NCBI GenBank assembly: GCA_041661965.1
Contig: JBAZTH010000002.1
Span: 310,001 to 374,000, forward strand
Length of the DNA stretch: 64,000 nucleotides
Reading direction: 5' to 3'
DNA from: Candidatus Margulisiibacteriota bacterium
Lineage (GTDB): Bacteria > Margulisbacteria > WOR-1 > O2-12-FULL-45-9 > XYB2-FULL-48-7
The notes under the pieces are model-generated. The model saw only the letters and a list, made by a program, of their open reading frames with translations, did no database searches and had not been told where the DNA came from. The position numbers and the translations under genes are program-made. Of the stretch, positions 1-9,471 are shown piece after piece. Numbering within the stretch: position 1 is the stretch's first letter; the number at the start of each line of letters is the position of its first letter.

Positions 1-548
1 GTATTTAAACTGTGGCAGCAGATCGGAGAGATGATCAGGCTTTTCGCTCGCGGGGCCAAAAGCGGCCCGCCGGCCGCCAGATTATAAGCGGTCGAACCGG
101 TCGCCGTGGCGAAGATCATCCCATCAGCGGTGTATTTGGAGATCCCTTCCAACTCGAACTTAATCACCCGGGAAATCCCGCTTTTACCGATCACAATGTC
201 GTTGAGGGCGGTCACTTTTTTCCGGCCGAGGTCGGCCTCCAGCATGATCCGTTCATCTAACCGGTAGTCTCCCCTTTTGATCTGCTCAATCGCCGCCGTC
301 AGCTCTTTCAGCTCGATTTCCGACATGAAGCCGACCCCCCCAAGATGAACCCCTAAGATCGGCGTTCCTTTCCGGGCCAAAAGACGGGCCGCCCGCAGGA
401 TCGTCCCATCGCCGCCCAGGGTGACCACGAAATCGGCTTTGGCCAAATTGACCGCGAAACCCCGCCCTTTAAGTTCTTGCGCGACCTTCGCCGCGGTCGC
501 GGCAATTAAACGGTCCTCAAGCTTGCTGATTATGCCGACGGTTTTCAT
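1..548 (-). CDS. nadK: NAD kinase (C-terminus cut by window edge)
   Basis: Makes NADP from NAD and ATP in the cytoplasm. The 182 codons present read MKTVGIISKLEDRLI at the start, followed by the family's GGDGT nucleotide-binding motif, an NDIVIGK segment and a GMIFATATGSTAYNLAAGGP region that is the NAD-binding signature of this kinase family. The remaining C-terminal part lies outside the window. The start ATG (546-548) is preceded by a good AAGGAG Shine-Dalgarno site. It is the last visible gene of the minus-strand unit galT-tlyA-membrane protein-nadK; tlyA next to nadK is a common bacterial arrangement. Identification is firm; only the end is missing. Confidence 0.95.
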   Translation of the reverse strand, partial: MKTVGIISKLEDRLIAATAAKVAQELKGRGFAVNLAKADFVVTLGGDGTILRAARLLARKGTPILGVHLGGVGFMSEIELKELTAAIEQIKRGDYRLDERIMLEADLGRKKVTALNDIVIGKSGISRVIKFELEGISKYTADGMIFATATGSTAYNLAAGGPLLAPRAKSLIISPICCHSLN

Positions 549-560
549 GCTCTTCTCCTT

Positions 561-1001
561 TTAAAATAATTTAATGTAGATCATTAACCAAATTATCCCA
601 ACGACAACCGCGATAGCCGAGCCGAACATCAGGAACTGAAAAAAGAGGTCGAGCCACCCTTTTTCGCGGACGAAATGAAAACTAACGACGTGAAGTTGGC
701 TCTCGTGAGGGTTAAAAAATACGAGTCCATGATAACCGAAGGCCCGGTCAAATTCGACCAGGCGGCGGCGGACGATCGGGTCGCTCGGATCAAGCGCCCC
801 TTCCCCATGCTGGACGATTACGATATATTGGTGATTGTCGCGGCTGACCAGATAATCGGCTTCCAATTTTCCCAAATGGTCCTTCCCGTCAACCTTAGAG
901 ATGACCATCGCCTTCGGCTTCCTGGCCAGGACCTTAAATCCCGACTTGAGGAGGTAAGCCTCCTGTTCTTCATTTTTCGAGGTGGATGAGAAATTCAACA
1001 T
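561..1001 (-). CDS. Tail-anchored membrane protein, possible degenerate PD-(D/E)XK fold
   Basis: Not assignable to a named family with confidence. The 146 residues consist of a soluble domain of about 115 residues and one hydrophobic segment at about 118-142 ending in IKLF, so the protein is probably anchored by its C-terminus with the domain in the cytoplasm. In the soluble part, an EADYLVSRD segment followed by YIVIVQHG and then an Arg/Leu-rich helix and a GLVFF strand resembles the core order of PD-(D/E)XK nuclease folds (D, then E-x-K), but the E-x-K position reads V-x-Q, so catalysis would be lost. It overlaps the tlyA end by 32 nt and lies just before nadK, so it is cotranscribed with both. 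The chosen ATG has no clear Shine-Dalgarno and the true start could be slightly downstream. Confidence 0.65.
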   Translation of the reverse strand: MLNFSSTSKNEEQEAYLLKSGFKVLARKPKAMVISKVDGKDHLGKLEADYLVSRDNHQYIVIVQHGEGALDPSDPIVRRRLVEFDRAFGYHGLVFFNPHESQLHVVSFHFVREKGWLDLFFQFLMFGSAIAVVVGIIWLMIYIKLF

Positions 1002-1704
1002 TACCGTCCGCTCCTTCGATCGGGGAGTTGATCACTCCCTTAGCCTTAAAGCCTATTGCCTCGGCCTCCATCTTAACCCTCGCCACGACTTCCTGGCGAA
1101 CCGCCTCATCCCGGACGATCCCGCCGGCGCCGACCTGTTCGCGCCGGGCTTCAAACTGGGGCTTGATCAAAGCGACAACCTCGGCCCGCTCGGCGAGCAA
1201 ATTATAGACCGCCGGCAAAACTTTGCCTAGGGAGATAAAAGAAACGTCGATGACCGCAAGATTTGGCAGCGGTCCGGGTTCCAGTTTTTCCGGCGCCAGA
1301 TCGCGGATATTTTCCCGCTCCAAAGTCACGACCCGCGGGTCCTGCCGCAGTTTCCAGGCCAGCTGGCCGTAACCGACGTCAACGGCAAAAACCTTGGCCG
1401 CTCCCCGCTGGAGCAAGCAGTCGGTAAAGCCCCCCGTCGAAGCGCCGACGTCAAGCGCCGTTCGGCCCGTAACATCGATCTGGAAATGATCGAGCGCTCC
1501 GGCCAATTTCAAGCCGCCCCGGCCGACATATGGATGAGGCGCCCCCTTAAGCTCGATTGTTGCTTCTTCAGGATAGGCAACGCCCGATTTATCGGCTTTT
1601 TGTCCATTTACATAAACCAGCCCGGCCAGGACGACCGCCTGCGCTTTAGCCGGCGAATCGGCCAGTCCCTGGTCGATCAAGAGTTGGTCGAGGCGTTTTT
1701 TCAT
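970..1704 (-). CDS. tlyA: TlyA-family rRNA 2'-O-methyltransferase (hemolysin A family)
   Basis: Family members methylate ribose 2'-OH of cytidines in 16S and/or 23S rRNA. The 244-residue protein has an N-terminal S4 RNA-binding domain (about 1-60, MKKRLDQLLIDQGLADS then VYVNGQ) and a Rossmann FtsJ-like methyltransferase domain with the SAM-binding motif LDVGASTGGFTDCLL near residue 85 and an IKPQFE motif near residue 180. Length is normal. Its ATG overlaps the galT stop as ATGA (1701-1704), so it is translationally coupled to galT. The older name hemolysin does not imply toxicity. Confidence 0.93.
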   Translation of the reverse strand: MKKRLDQLLIDQGLADSPAKAQAVVLAGLVYVNGQKADKSGVAYPEEATIELKGAPHPYVGRGGLKLAGALDHFQIDVTGRTALDVGASTGGFTDCLLQRGAAKVFAVDVGYGQLAWKLRQDPRVVTLERENIRDLAPEKLEPGPLPNLAVIDVSFISLGKVLPAVYNLLAERAEVVALIKPQFEARREQVGAGGIVRDEAVRQEVVARVKMEAEAIGFKAKGVINSPIEGADGNVEFLIHLEK

Positions 1705-2717
1705 CCGGCCTGGACACTGCGCAGATATTTGGCCGCTTCTTCGGGGATCATCGTGTTGATATAGATCCCCGAACCAAGTTCAAATCCGGCCATCGCGCTG
1801 ACCCGGGGAAGGATCTGAATGTACCAGTGAAAATACTCGACGTCCTTTTCGTGGCAGGGGGCGGAATTGATCACAAAGTTATAATCCGGGTTGTTGAGCG
1901 AAACATACATTTTTTTCAGGATCGTCCTCATCACAAAAGCCAATTCTTTGGCGTCGACGGCCGAGATCGCGTCAAAGGATGAGTCGTGTTTCTTGGGAAA
2001 AACCTCGAGCTCGAAAGGCGAGCGGGCGGCAAAAGGAGAGAGCGCGATAAAATTATCAGTTTCCATAATGACCCGCGATTTGTCCGCCCGCTCCTTCTCG
2101 ATCATCACGCAGTAAACGCATTTCCCGTTGTCGTCGAAGTAGCGCATCGATTCTTCCAGCCGGTGGCGGATATGCATCGGGGTGATCGGCGTGGCGATCA
2201 GCTGGGAATGCGGATGGTGGAGCGAGGTCCCGGCCGCGATCCCATGATTTTTAAAAATGATGATCATCTCATACTGCGGGTCTTTGGATAAGGTGATGAA
2301 ACGCTCCCGATAAGCGAGGAAAAGCTCTTCGACCTGCTTCTCTTCCATGGTCGCGATCATTTGGTCGTGGATCGGCGATTCGATGATGACTTCATGTTCG
2401 CCTAAACCGTTCATCATGCTGAAAAAATCGAGGACCCTGGTCCGTTCGCGGTTTTGACTATCGGGAGCCAGGGCGGCAAATTTATTGGGGATGATCCGGA
2501 TCCACCAGCCGGGCGTATCAACTTGCGTCCCGAATGCGCGGTAAGCGAGGATCTCGCCGGGAGTCAAACTCTCTTTACCCGGACAAAAAGGACAATTCTG
2601 CCGCGACGATTCGCTGGGCGGGCAAACCCCCGATCCAAGTTCTTCCGGCCGCTTGGCCCGCTCGGTCGCGATAATCACCCATTCCTTGGTGGCCGGGTTC
2701 TGACGCAGCTCTGGCAT
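1701..2717 (-). CDS. galT: Galactose-1-phosphate uridylyltransferase
   Basis: Transfers UMP between UDP-glucose and galactose-1-phosphate in the Leloir pathway; related enzymes use other nucleotides, so the donor is not certain. The 338-residue protein shows the zinc-site CPFC pair near residue 42, a KNHG segment, and the HIT-type active-site motif HHPHSQLIATP whose second His of HPH is the nucleotidylated residue. It is the first gene of a minus-strand unit with tlyA, a membrane protein and nadK. A perfect TATAAT lies six bases before its ATG and no Shine-Dalgarno is present, so the mRNA is expected to be leaderless. Confidence 0.9.
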   Translation of the reverse strand: MPELRQNPATKEWVIIATERAKRPEELGSGVCPPSESSRQNCPFCPGKESLTPGEILAYRAFGTQVDTPGWWIRIIPNKFAALAPDSQNRERTRVLDFFSMMNGLGEHEVIIESPIHDQMIATMEEKQVEELFLAYRERFITLSKDPQYEMIIIFKNHGIAAGTSLHHPHSQLIATPITPMHIRHRLEESMRYFDDNGKCVYCVMIEKERADKSRVIMETDNFIALSPFAARSPFELEVFPKKHDSSFDAISAVDAKELAFVMRTILKKMYVSLNNPDYNFVINSAPCHEKDVEYFHWYIQILPRVSAMAGFELGSGIYINTMIPEEAAKYLRSVQAG

Positions 2718-2719
2718 GG

Positions 2720-2748
2720 TTGTATTATAACATACGCGATGTTACAAT
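2720..2748. promoter_or_regulatory. Divergent overlapping promoters of galT and the lytic transglycosylase gene
   Basis: On the minus strand TATAAT (2724-2729) ends six bases before the galT ATG. On the plus strand TTGTAT (2720-2725), a 17-base spacer and TACAAT (2743-2748) precede the transglycosylase ATG at 2761 by 12 bases. Transcripts would begin about at, or only a few bases before, the start codons. The plus -35 overlaps the minus -10, so the two polymerases should exclude one another. Assignment is by sequence match only. Confidence 0.6.
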
Positions 2749-2760
2749 AGTCCTTCACCA

Positions 2761-4944
2761 ATGAAGCGCTTTTTCATCGTAATAACACTCTTGTTGTCAC
2801 TTTTTCTTCCCCTCTCGGCCCAAACGATCGAAGGGGACTCCGATACCACTGCGGCCAACTTTACCGCCGGCCTTAAGGCCGCCCAAGCCGGCGACCCCGC
2901 TCGGGCAATCAGCCTGCTGACCGCGGCGGCCGAAGATCACTCTTTTCCTTTGAGCGATTACGCCCGCTTTGAAGTAGCCAACCTCTATTACCAGGCTGAC
3001 GATTTTACCGGCGCGGCCAGAGAGTTCCAGTCTCTATCGGTTAGCTACCCGCAAAGCCTGCTGATCTCCAAAGCTCTCTTCCGGCTGGGCAAAAGCCGTT
3101 ATAATGATAAGAATTACACCGCCGCGGCCAAATCCTTCGATCTTTTACTGGACAAATATCCCGATTTCGACGAAGCGGCCGAAACCCGCTTCCTGATCGC
3201 TCAAAGCCGAGAAAAAAACGGGGACTGGAAAAACGCCTATTACGCTTACCAGGAGACCGATCTTTATCATCCTTTAAGTTCTTACGGCCAAAGAGCAAGA
3301 GCGGCAATCGCCAAGCTGAAAAAACAACACCAGAAAAAACTCCCCCTGTACAAAGCGTCGGAAAAAGCGCTGTTCAATCAGGGGATGGCCTATTTCGACC
3401 AGCAAGAATACAAAATGGCCGGGAACATTTTCAACCGATTGGCCCGCGAGTACCCGAAAAGCAAGTTCGTCGACGAAGCCTGGATCATGCTCGGCCGGGC
3501 CGAAGCGCTCGATAACGATCTCGACCAAGCGGTCGTCAATTTGACTCGCGCCGCTAAAAACGCCCCCAGCCTGGCCGGTAAAGCCAATTATTACCTTGGC
3601 CGGGCTTACGGCAATCGGGGAAAGTACGACTGGGGAATCGCCGTTTTCAGCAAGGTGATCTTGAACCATCCCGAATCGAGCTATGCCCCCGACGCCCTTT
3701 ACTGGCGCGCTTATTTCCGCGAACAGGTCGGCGACATCAACGGCGGATTAAAAGATTACTACGCGCTGGTCAAAGATTATCCCTACTGCGACATGGTTTC
3801 CGCCGCCATCTGGCGGATGGGAAAGATCTACTACTGGGCGAGCGACTGGCCGAACGCGGTCACCTATCTTCATCTCGCGCAACTCTACCCGATGGGGAGC
3901 GAATCGCCGCGCTGTTATTTCTTTGAGGCCAAGGCGCTGGAACGGCAGGGAAACCTTGGCGCGGCGCAGGAAGTTTACAAAAAGCTGGCCAAACGCTTCG
4001 ATCACACCTACTACGCTTACCGGGCCAAAGAGCGGCTCCGGTTGACCGGCAACCCGATCAATGACGAGATCTCATTTAACCTAGACAACCTGAACGAGGC
4101 GCTAAAAACCATTAACGAAAAAGACCAAGCGGAACTTTCAACCCTGATGGACATCTGGCTACAAAGCAAGCCAGCCGAAGGAGGAACGATCAGCCAGGCC
4201 GAGCTCGACCTCCATTTCCAGAAATACAAAAAGCTGATGGACCTGGGACAGACCGCTTTTGCCGCGGAAGAAGCCAAGTTCCTGGTCAACGGGACCTCCG
4301 ACTCCGAAAAGGAATCGGCCCAACTTAAGCTCGGCGAAGTCCTGGTCCGAGCCGGACGTTACATTTCAGCCATCCGCTTCGCGCAAAGGAAGATCGAGTC
4401 CGCCCTCTATTCCAACCAGCTCGATTCCGTTCCGGAAAAGGTCTGGCAGCTCGCTTATCCCCGAGGCTACTGGGCCACCGTCCGCAAAGAATCTGACAAA
4501 AACGATATCGACCCTTATCTAATTCTGGCGGTGATCAGGGAAGAGAGCCGTTTTCTTAACAACGCCCGCTCCAACGCTTCGGCCCGAGGCTTAATGCAGA
4601 TCATGCCGGGGACCGGGCGGGGAATAGCTAAACAATTAAACCTTTCCAGCTACCGGACTTCGAAACTCAATCAGGCCGACACCAACATTAAAATGGGGAC
4701 CTATTACTTGTCCGGCCTAATTAAAAGCTTCAACAATAACTGGTACCTCTCGCTCGCCGGCTACAACGGCGGCCCGAACCGGGTCTGGCGTTACGTCAAG
4801 AACTGGTACGGCGGCAATTTAGGAGCGATCGACATCGACGAGTTCGTGGAAAGCATTCCGATCCGGGAAACCAGGCTCTACGTCCAAAAAGTGATGAACA
4901 GCTATTTTGAATATAAGAGGCTTTATGGCGGAACCGGAAGTTAG
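2761..4944 (+). CDS. TPR-containing soluble lytic murein transglycosylase
   Basis: Cleaves the glycan strand of peptidoglycan in the periplasm. A signal peptide ([20 protein letters not shown]) is followed by about 550 residues of TPR-like helical repeats (for example [20 protein letters not shown] and the later [19 protein letters not shown]), then a C-terminal SLT domain: EESRF carries the catalytic Glu, followed by [12 protein letters not shown] and a [11 protein letters not shown] motif. At 727 residues it resembles Slt70/YjbJ-type enzymes. The TPR part may scaffold partners as in tetratricopeptide outer-membrane-assembly proteins. RuvB starts inside its last codons, so the two are coupled. 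Confidence 0.92.
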   Translation: MKRFFIVITLLLSLFLPLSAQTIEGDSDTTAANFTAGLKAAQAGDPARAISLLTAAAEDHSFPLSDYARFEVANLYYQADDFTGAAREFQSLSVSYPQSLLISKALFRLGKSRYNDKNYTAAAKSFDLLLDKYPDFDEAAETRFLIAQSREKNGDWKNAYYAYQETDLYHPLSSYGQRARAAIAKLKKQHQKKLPLYKASEKALFNQGMAYFDQQEYKMAGNIFNRLAREYPKSKFVDEAWIMLGRAEALDNDLDQAVVNLTRAAKNAPSLAGKANYYLGRAYGNRGKYDWGIAVFSKVILNHPESSYAPDALYWRAYFREQVGDINGGLKDYYALVKDYPYCDMVSAAIWRMGKIYYWASDWPNAVTYLHLAQLYPMGSESPRCYFFEAKALERQGNLGAAQEVYKKLAKRFDHTYYAYRAKERLRLTGNPINDEISFNLDNLNEALKTINEKDQAELSTLMDIWLQSKPAEGGTISQAELDLHFQKYKKLMDLGQTAFAAEEAKFLVNGTSDSEKESAQLKLGEVLVRAGRYISAIRFAQRKIESALYSNQLDSVPEKVWQLAYPRGYWATVRKESDKNDIDPYLILAVIREESRFLNNARSNASARGLMQIMPGTGRGIAKQLNLSSYRTSKLNQADTNIKMGTYYLSGLIKSFNNNWYLSLAGYNGGPNRVWRYVKNWYGGNLGAIDIDEFVESIPIRETRLYVQKVMNSYFEYKRLYGGTGS

Positions 4945-5947
4945 GCCGGAAGACGACCAGGCGGTCGAGGGCTTGCGTCCGCGTCGCTTCGCGGGCTTTA
5001 TCGGCCAGGACCAGATCAAGAAAAACCTGCGGATCCATATCGACGCGGTCCGCTCCAGAGGCGAAGCGCTGGAGCATCTCCTCTTTTACGGCCCGCCGGG
5101 CCTGGGTAAAACGACCCTCGCCAACATCATCGCCAACGAGATCGGCGCCAACATCAAGATCACTTCTGGTCCGGCGATCGAACGGCCGGGGGACCTGGCC
5201 GCCATCCTGACCAACCTCAAGGAACACGACATTCTTTTTATCGACGAGATCCACCGGCTCAATAAAACCGTGGAAGAGGTCCTTTACCCGGCGATGGAAG
5301 ATTTTGCCCTCGATATCATTATCGGCAAAGGGCCGAGCGCCCGCTCCATTCGCCTCGACCTGCCAAAGTTCACCCTGGTCGGCGCGACGACCAGGATCGG
5401 CCTGCTCTCGTCGCCGCTGCGCGACCGCTTCGGCATCATCAACCGGCTGGAGTATTACACCCAGGACGAACTTAAAGAGATTGTCACCCGGGCCGCCCAA
5501 AAAATGGAGATCTCGATCGAAGACGGCGGGGCAAACGAAGTCGCCAAGCGCGCCCGGGGAACCCCCCGAATCGCCATCCGCTTTCTCCGCCGGGTCCGCG
5601 ACTTTGCCCAGGTCAAAGGGACCACCAGCCTCACCGGCCCGATCGCCAAAGAGTGCCTGGCTTCGATGGGCGTGGACGAGCACGGCTTGGACAAGATCGA
5701 CCGGAAATATTTGTCGACAATCATCGAGAAGTTCCGGGGGGGGCCGGTCGGCGTGGAAACGATCGCCGCCGGGATTTCCGAAGCCGTTGAAACAATTGAA
5801 GATGTTTATGAGCCCTATTTGCTTCAGCTCGGCTTTATCGAACGGACCCCGCGCGGCCGGGCCGCAACCCCCAACGCTTACAAGCATCTCGGCATCGCGA
5901 TCAAAAAACAACCTACCGACCAGGCCGGATTATTCAAGGAGGCTTAA
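4925..5947 (+). CDS. ruvB: Holliday junction branch-migration helicase RuvB
   Basis: AAA+ motor of the RuvABC recombination system. The 340-residue protein has Walker [10 protein letters not shown], Walker [11 protein letters not shown], the sensor-type segment [17 protein letters not shown] with the arginine finger region, and the C-terminal winged helix ending in [10 protein letters not shown]. The start ATG at 4925 ([11 protein letters not shown]) is chosen over the in-frame one at 4907 because an AAGAGG Shine-Dalgarno stands in front of it and the family starts there. It overlaps the transglycosylase end by 20 nt. ruvA and ruvC are not in the window. Confidence 0.96.
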   Translation: MAEPEVRPEDDQAVEGLRPRRFAGFIGQDQIKKNLRIHIDAVRSRGEALEHLLFYGPPGLGKTTLANIIANEIGANIKITSGPAIERPGDLAAILTNLKEHDILFIDEIHRLNKTVEEVLYPAMEDFALDIIIGKGPSARSIRLDLPKFTLVGATTRIGLLSSPLRDRFGIINRLEYYTQDELKEIVTRAAQKMEISIEDGGANEVAKRARGTPRIAIRFLRRVRDFAQVKGTTSLTGPIAKECLASMGVDEHGLDKIDRKYLSTIIEKFRGGPVGVETIAAGISEAVETIEDVYEPYLLQLGFIERTPRGRAATPNAYKHLGIAIKKQPTDQAGLFKEA

Positions 5948-6568
5948 ATGAGAAAAGCGAAACTACACCGTCAAACCAAAGAAACCGACATCAAGATCGA
6001 CTTGACCATTGAAGGGAAGGGGAAAAGCGAGATCAACTACCCGATCCCCTACCTCACCCACATGTTCACCCTGTTTGCCAAACACGGGCTCTTCGACCTG
6101 AAAATTGCCGCCAAAGGGGACCTGGAGATCGATCTCCATCATTTAGTAGAAGATACCGGCTTGGCCTTAGGCGAGGCCTTTGCCAAGGCGCTGGGAAAGA
6201 AGCTCAAGATCGAACGCTACGGCCACGCCCTCCTGCCAATGGACGAATCGTTGGCCGACGTCAAAGCGGCAATCGACATCTCCGGCCGCCCTCATTTTAC
6301 CTTCAAAGCCAAATTCCCCAAAGAGTTGGTCTACGCGGAAATCGGGACTGAAAGGGTTAAGCTCTCCTTGGACGCGGAAATGTTGCGCGAGTTTTTTGAA
6401 GCGTTCGTTTATAAAGCGGGAGTCTCCCTGCATATCGAACTGGTCCGGGGGAAAAATACCCACCACAAGGTCGAAGCGATCTTTAAGGCTTTCGGGGTCG
6501 CCCTCCAGCGGGCCTGCGCCATTAATCCCCGGAAGAGCGGAGTTCCATCGACCAAAGGGGTTTTGTGA
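5948..6568 (+). CDS. hisB: Imidazoleglycerol-phosphate dehydratase
   Basis: Sixth step of histidine synthesis: dehydrates imidazole-glycerol phosphate to imidazole-acetol phosphate using two Mn ions. The 206-residue monofunctional form has both metal motifs, LHHLVEDTG near residue 64 and THHKVEAIFKAF near residue 170, plus a HMFTLFAKHG segment near the start that replaces the usual HML-x-LFA-x-HG. It follows ruvB with no gap and ends one base into the UPF0280 gene. No other his gene is nearby, so the pathway genes are scattered. Confidence 0.93.
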   Translation: MRKAKLHRQTKETDIKIDLTIEGKGKSEINYPIPYLTHMFTLFAKHGLFDLKIAAKGDLEIDLHHLVEDTGLALGEAFAKALGKKLKIERYGHALLPMDESLADVKAAIDISGRPHFTFKAKFPKELVYAEIGTERVKLSLDAEMLREFFEAFVYKAGVSLHIELVRGKNTHHKVEAIFKAFGVALQRACAINPRKSGVPSTKGVL

Positions 6569-7293
6569 TGGTTTACCAGGAAAGAGCTTACCGCAACTAT
6601 ATTAACGCCGAGGACCTGGTCCGTTTCGAACTGGTCGAGAAAGAGACCGACCTGCTGATCCAGGCTAATGTTAACCTTTACGATAAGGCGATGGGGAGCG
6701 TCATCAAACACCGCGGCCTCCTCGAGCAATTCATCGAATCAAACCCGAAATTTTTAAAGTCGCTCTCCCCGGTCCGCGTTTTTTTTGGCGCGCCGGCAAT
6801 CGTCAGGGCAATGGCAGGGGCGGCCAGGAAAGCTAAAGTCGGACCAATGGCCGCGGTCGCCGGGACCCTCGCCCAATTCATCGGCCGGGATCTTTTGCCG
6901 TTTACCGAAGAACTGATCATTGAAAACGGCGGGGACATTTTCCTTCGCCTGGTCAAGCCGCGCAAGCTGACCGTCTACGCCGGGAATTCCCCCTTTTCGG
7001 AAAAGGTCTGCGTGGAACTCGACCCGGGGAAAGAGCCCTTCTCGATTTCCATGTCGTCGGGTCACTCCGGCCGCTCGGTCGGTTTCGGCAAAGCTGATCT
7101 TGTTTTGGTCACTTCTCGTGACGGCTCCCTGGCCGACGCCGCTTCGACCGCCATCAATAATGTCATTAAAGATCCGTCCGACATCGAGCCAGGCCTGGCG
7201 GTCGCCCGGAAGATCCGCGATTTAGACGGGGTCCTGATTATTAAAGACGATCAGATGGGGATGCTGGGGAAGATCAAACTAGTCGCGGCTTAG
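6568..7293 (+). CDS. UPF0280 family protein (ApbE-like fold)
   Basis: Belongs to the UPF0280 family, related in fold to ApbE flavin transferases; the actual reaction is unknown. The 241-residue protein has the family's ENGGDIFLR motif near residue 130, SSGHSGRSVGFGKADLVLV near 175 and an ADAASTAINN segment near 200. The ATG at 6568 shares its first base with the hisB stop (a GTG three bases earlier is also possible). It ends convergently with the secretin gene, sharing the four bases TTAG. Confidence 0.85.
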   Translation: MVYQERAYRNYINAEDLVRFELVEKETDLLIQANVNLYDKAMGSVIKHRGLLEQFIESNPKFLKSLSPVRVFFGAPAIVRAMAGAARKAKVGPMAAVAGTLAQFIGRDLLPFTEELIIENGGDIFLRLVKPRKLTVYAGNSPFSEKVCVELDPGKEPFSISMSSGHSGRSVGFGKADLVLVTSRDGSLADAASTAINNVIKDPSDIEPGLAVARKIRDLDGVLIIKDDQMGMLGKIKLVAA

Positions 7294-8438
7294 ATCACGC
7301 GAGGGGTAACCATAAAGACAATCTCCGTCTTTTCTTTCTCGACCGTTTTGTTCTGAAACAGGAGACCGATCAGCGGCAAATACCCTAGGAGCGGCAAGCG
7401 GGCCACATTTTCTCTTTCAACCTCCGAGAGCAAGCCCCCGATCACGATCGTTTCGCCGTCTTTGACCCGAACAGTCGTCGCGGCATTCCGGGTCGCGATC
7501 ACCGGAAAATCGCCCGCCGTCGTCGTCCGCCATTCAGCGATCGAAGAAACTTCCGGCTGGAGTTGGATCGTCAGGGCGCCGTCTTGTCCCAGTTGCGGTA
7601 GGACCTTAAGCCTAACTCCGGCGTCAAGATATTCAACCGTCCATTGAGCGGTAGTCGAATTCCCGCCGACCGGCACAGCGTAAGGGACTCTGTTCCCGAT
7701 ATTAATGACCGCCTCCCGATTGTCGAGCGTCGCGATCCGGGGAGTCGCCAGAACATTGGCTTTTCCCCCGGCGATCAGAGCATTAAGAGTTGAAGTAATA
7801 TTCTCGCCCAGATCGGTTTTTTTCGTTTCAGCAATGGTTGCGAACTTAACCCCGCCATTGCCATAGGCGATCCCCAGGCGAGTTGAATCGTTCCGGGAAA
7901 GCTCCACCACCTTGCTTTCGATCAGGATCTGCGGGATCGGCCGGTCGATCTTCGCCAGCAACTCTTTCGCTTCGTTTAGCTCCGACTCCTTTCCCCGGAA
8001 CAAAACCGAAGTCCCTCGCTCTCCCGCCTGAAAAATCGCCCCCGGGAAAAGCTTTCCCAGCAGTTCCGCTGTTCTACTCGCCGGTAAATACTTTAATAAT
8101 AACTGGTCAACTGTCGCCCGGTAACCGCTGGCGTTCAAATCCTGCGGCAGAGAGGAGATCAAATAAGTCCGTCCTTTTTGCTCGAAACAAAGACCGTTGG
8201 TCCGCAGGATCGTTTCGATCGCCTCTTCCAGGGAGATATTTTTCAGATGAACGGTCACCCGTTTTCCCTGCAGGGCGGCCGGATCCCCCGCCATGACCAG
8301 ATCGAAGCCGCGGCTTCTGGCCAGCGCTTGTACCACCTCCAGTACCGGCGCGTTCTCAAAATCGAGTCGCGGGATGTTTTCCGCTCCTGAACTTTTTGCC
8401 AGCAATAATAATAACAACAACATCCCCAGCTTTTTCAC
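7290..8438 (-). CDS. Short secretin (PilQ/GspD family)
   Basis: Forms a multimeric outer-membrane channel for a type IV pilus or type II-like system. The 382-residue protein has a signal peptide with a run of seven Leu, an N0/STN-like domain (about 25-95, RLDFENAPVLEVVQALARS), an N1-like domain (about 105-170), and the secretin barrel (about 175-382) with ATPRIATLDN, VPYAVP, GETIVIGGLLSE and the terminal PLLGYLPLIGLLF segment. It is short for PilQ, with one N1 repeat only. The start is a GTG at 8436-8438, chosen for the AAAGGAG site eight bases before it and because it makes a proper signal peptide; the longer frame has none. Confidence 0.88.
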   Translation of the reverse strand: MKKLGMLLLLLLLAKSSGAENIPRLDFENAPVLEVVQALARSRGFDLVMAGDPAALQGKRVTVHLKNISLEEAIETILRTNGLCFEQKGRTYLISSLPQDLNASGYRATVDQLLLKYLPASRTAELLGKLFPGAIFQAGERGTSVLFRGKESELNEAKELLAKIDRPIPQILIESKVVELSRNDSTRLGIAYGNGGVKFATIAETKKTDLGENITSTLNALIAGGKANVLATPRIATLDNREAVINIGNRVPYAVPVGGNSTTAQWTVEYLDAGVRLKVLPQLGQDGALTIQLQPEVSSIAEWRTTTAGDFPVIATRNAATTVRVKDGETIVIGGLLSEVERENVARLPLLGYLPLIGLLFQNKTVEKEKTEIVFMVTPRVI

Positions 8439-8439
8439 C

Positions 8440-8817
8440 TTATTTCTCCTTTGATAAATAAACAACTTCCTGGTCGATATGGTCAACGGTAAAGCCATCG
8501 ACCACTTCGCCAACCGCCGCGGTGAGCCCTCGTCCCCCCAATTCGATCAACGCTATCGGCCTGTCCCCGTCTGCTGGACGGGCAGACCCACTGACCACCC
8601 CAACCAACCGAGCGTAACCGGTGGAAAGGAGGAGAGGCTCACTTCGCAGCATCAGGCTATTGGGTCCAGCCTGTTTTTCACTATAAACATAGACCGCTTC
8701 TCTGGAAGGTTGTTCGGGGGCGGCTTCAATTGCCAACGGTTGCTCCGCCTCTTCTTTAACAGCACAAGAGGTTAATAACAAACTAATAGATAATGCGATC
8801 AGCCAATACCGCTTCAT
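8440..8817 (-). CDS. Small lipoprotein, PilP-like by position
   Basis: A 125-residue predicted lipoprotein with signal peptide and lipobox LTSC (Cys 18). The rest is a proline/glutamate-rich linker followed by a compact domain with GYARLVGVVSG, IALIELGGRG and VVDGFTVDHIDQEVVYL. That order (linker plus a small beta domain with a G-x-V-G segment) and its place directly before a secretin resemble PilP pilotin-type proteins of type IV pilus systems. The assignment as PilP-like is an inference from architecture and position. It ends one base before the secretin GTG region, so both are expressed together. Confidence 0.7.
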   Translation of the reverse strand: MKRYWLIALSISLLLTSCAVKEEAEQPLAIEAAPEQPSREAVYVYSEKQAGPNSLMLRSEPLLLSTGYARLVGVVSGSARPADGDRPIALIELGGRGLTAAVGEVVDGFTVDHIDQEVVYLSKEK

Positions 8818-8835
8818 GCGGCTGGAACAGCAATT

Positions 8836-9471
8836 TTATTGCCTGGTAACGCCGAGTAGAGTAGAAGGATCGGGGGAGGTTGTGTCTGGCGGCTTACTAA
8901 AATAGATAAGGGTGAAATTGTGAAACTTCGATCTTTCCCCCATATTTACAGTTGCTTCAACTGACGCGGGATGGTAAAGAGTCGAACTCTCGTCACTCCA
9001 AATCTCATAATGTCCCTGCGGCACATTGGCAATGCTATAGTCGCCATTCGAATCGGTAAAAGCGACTAAGGCAAGACTTTTAATCGAGATCTTCATCCCA
9101 TTGACTCGAATACCAAGCTCATCGGTCACCCGCCCTTCAACCCACCCTTTCGAGGTAATGGTCACCAGCGAGCTGCCGGAGACCGAATTGACCGTGGCGA
9201 CAACAGTGCCGGAGCAATCGGTCGTCGTCGCGGTCAATATTCCGCCGGATGAAATAGATCCGATCCCGCCAGTTACCGACCAGGTTGGCGTAACTGAAAT
9301 AATTTGTCCGTTGTTGTCTTTGGCGACAGCTGAAAAATACTGGGTTTGGTTAATCCCGACGGTGATCGTAGGGGGATTGATCGTGATCGAAGTGACGGTT
9401 CCTTCCATGTCGCCGCAACCGGAGAGCGTAAAAAATAACAAACAAACAACAAGCTTAATTAAGTTTGCCAT
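8836..9471 (-). CDS. Lipoprotein with Ig-like and carboxypeptidase-regulatory-like domains
   Basis: A 211-residue predicted surface or periplasmic lipoprotein: signal peptide with lipobox LSGC, then a bacterial Ig-like domain (about 25-105, with the ITINPPTITVGINQTQYFSA strand pattern and GTVVATVNSVSGSSLVTI), then a carboxypeptidase-regulatory-like beta domain (about 110-185, GRVTDELGIRVNG, DSNGDYSIANVPQGHYEI). The start at 9471 (MANLIKLVV) gives a standard lipoprotein signal; an ATG at 9492 in the same frame adds seven residues. It overlaps the end of pyrC by 17 nt and precedes the PilP-like and secretin genes. Binding target unknown. Confidence 0.75.
   Translation of the reverse strand: MANLIKLVVCLLFFTLSGCGDMEGTVTSITINPPTITVGINQTQYFSAVAKDNNGQIISVTPTWSVTGGIGSISSGGILTATTTDCSGTVVATVNSVSGSSLVTITSKGWVEGRVTDELGIRVNGMKISIKSLALVAFTDSNGDYSIANVPQGHYEIWSDESSTLYHPASVEATVNMGERSKFHNFTLIYFSKPPDTTSPDPSTLLGVTRQ

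Noticed and set aside
4796..5911. 371-codon frame on the minus strand opposite ruvB
   Set aside because: It is antisense to a clear RuvB gene with all AAA+ motifs; its residues show no domain and arise from GC-biased third positions.
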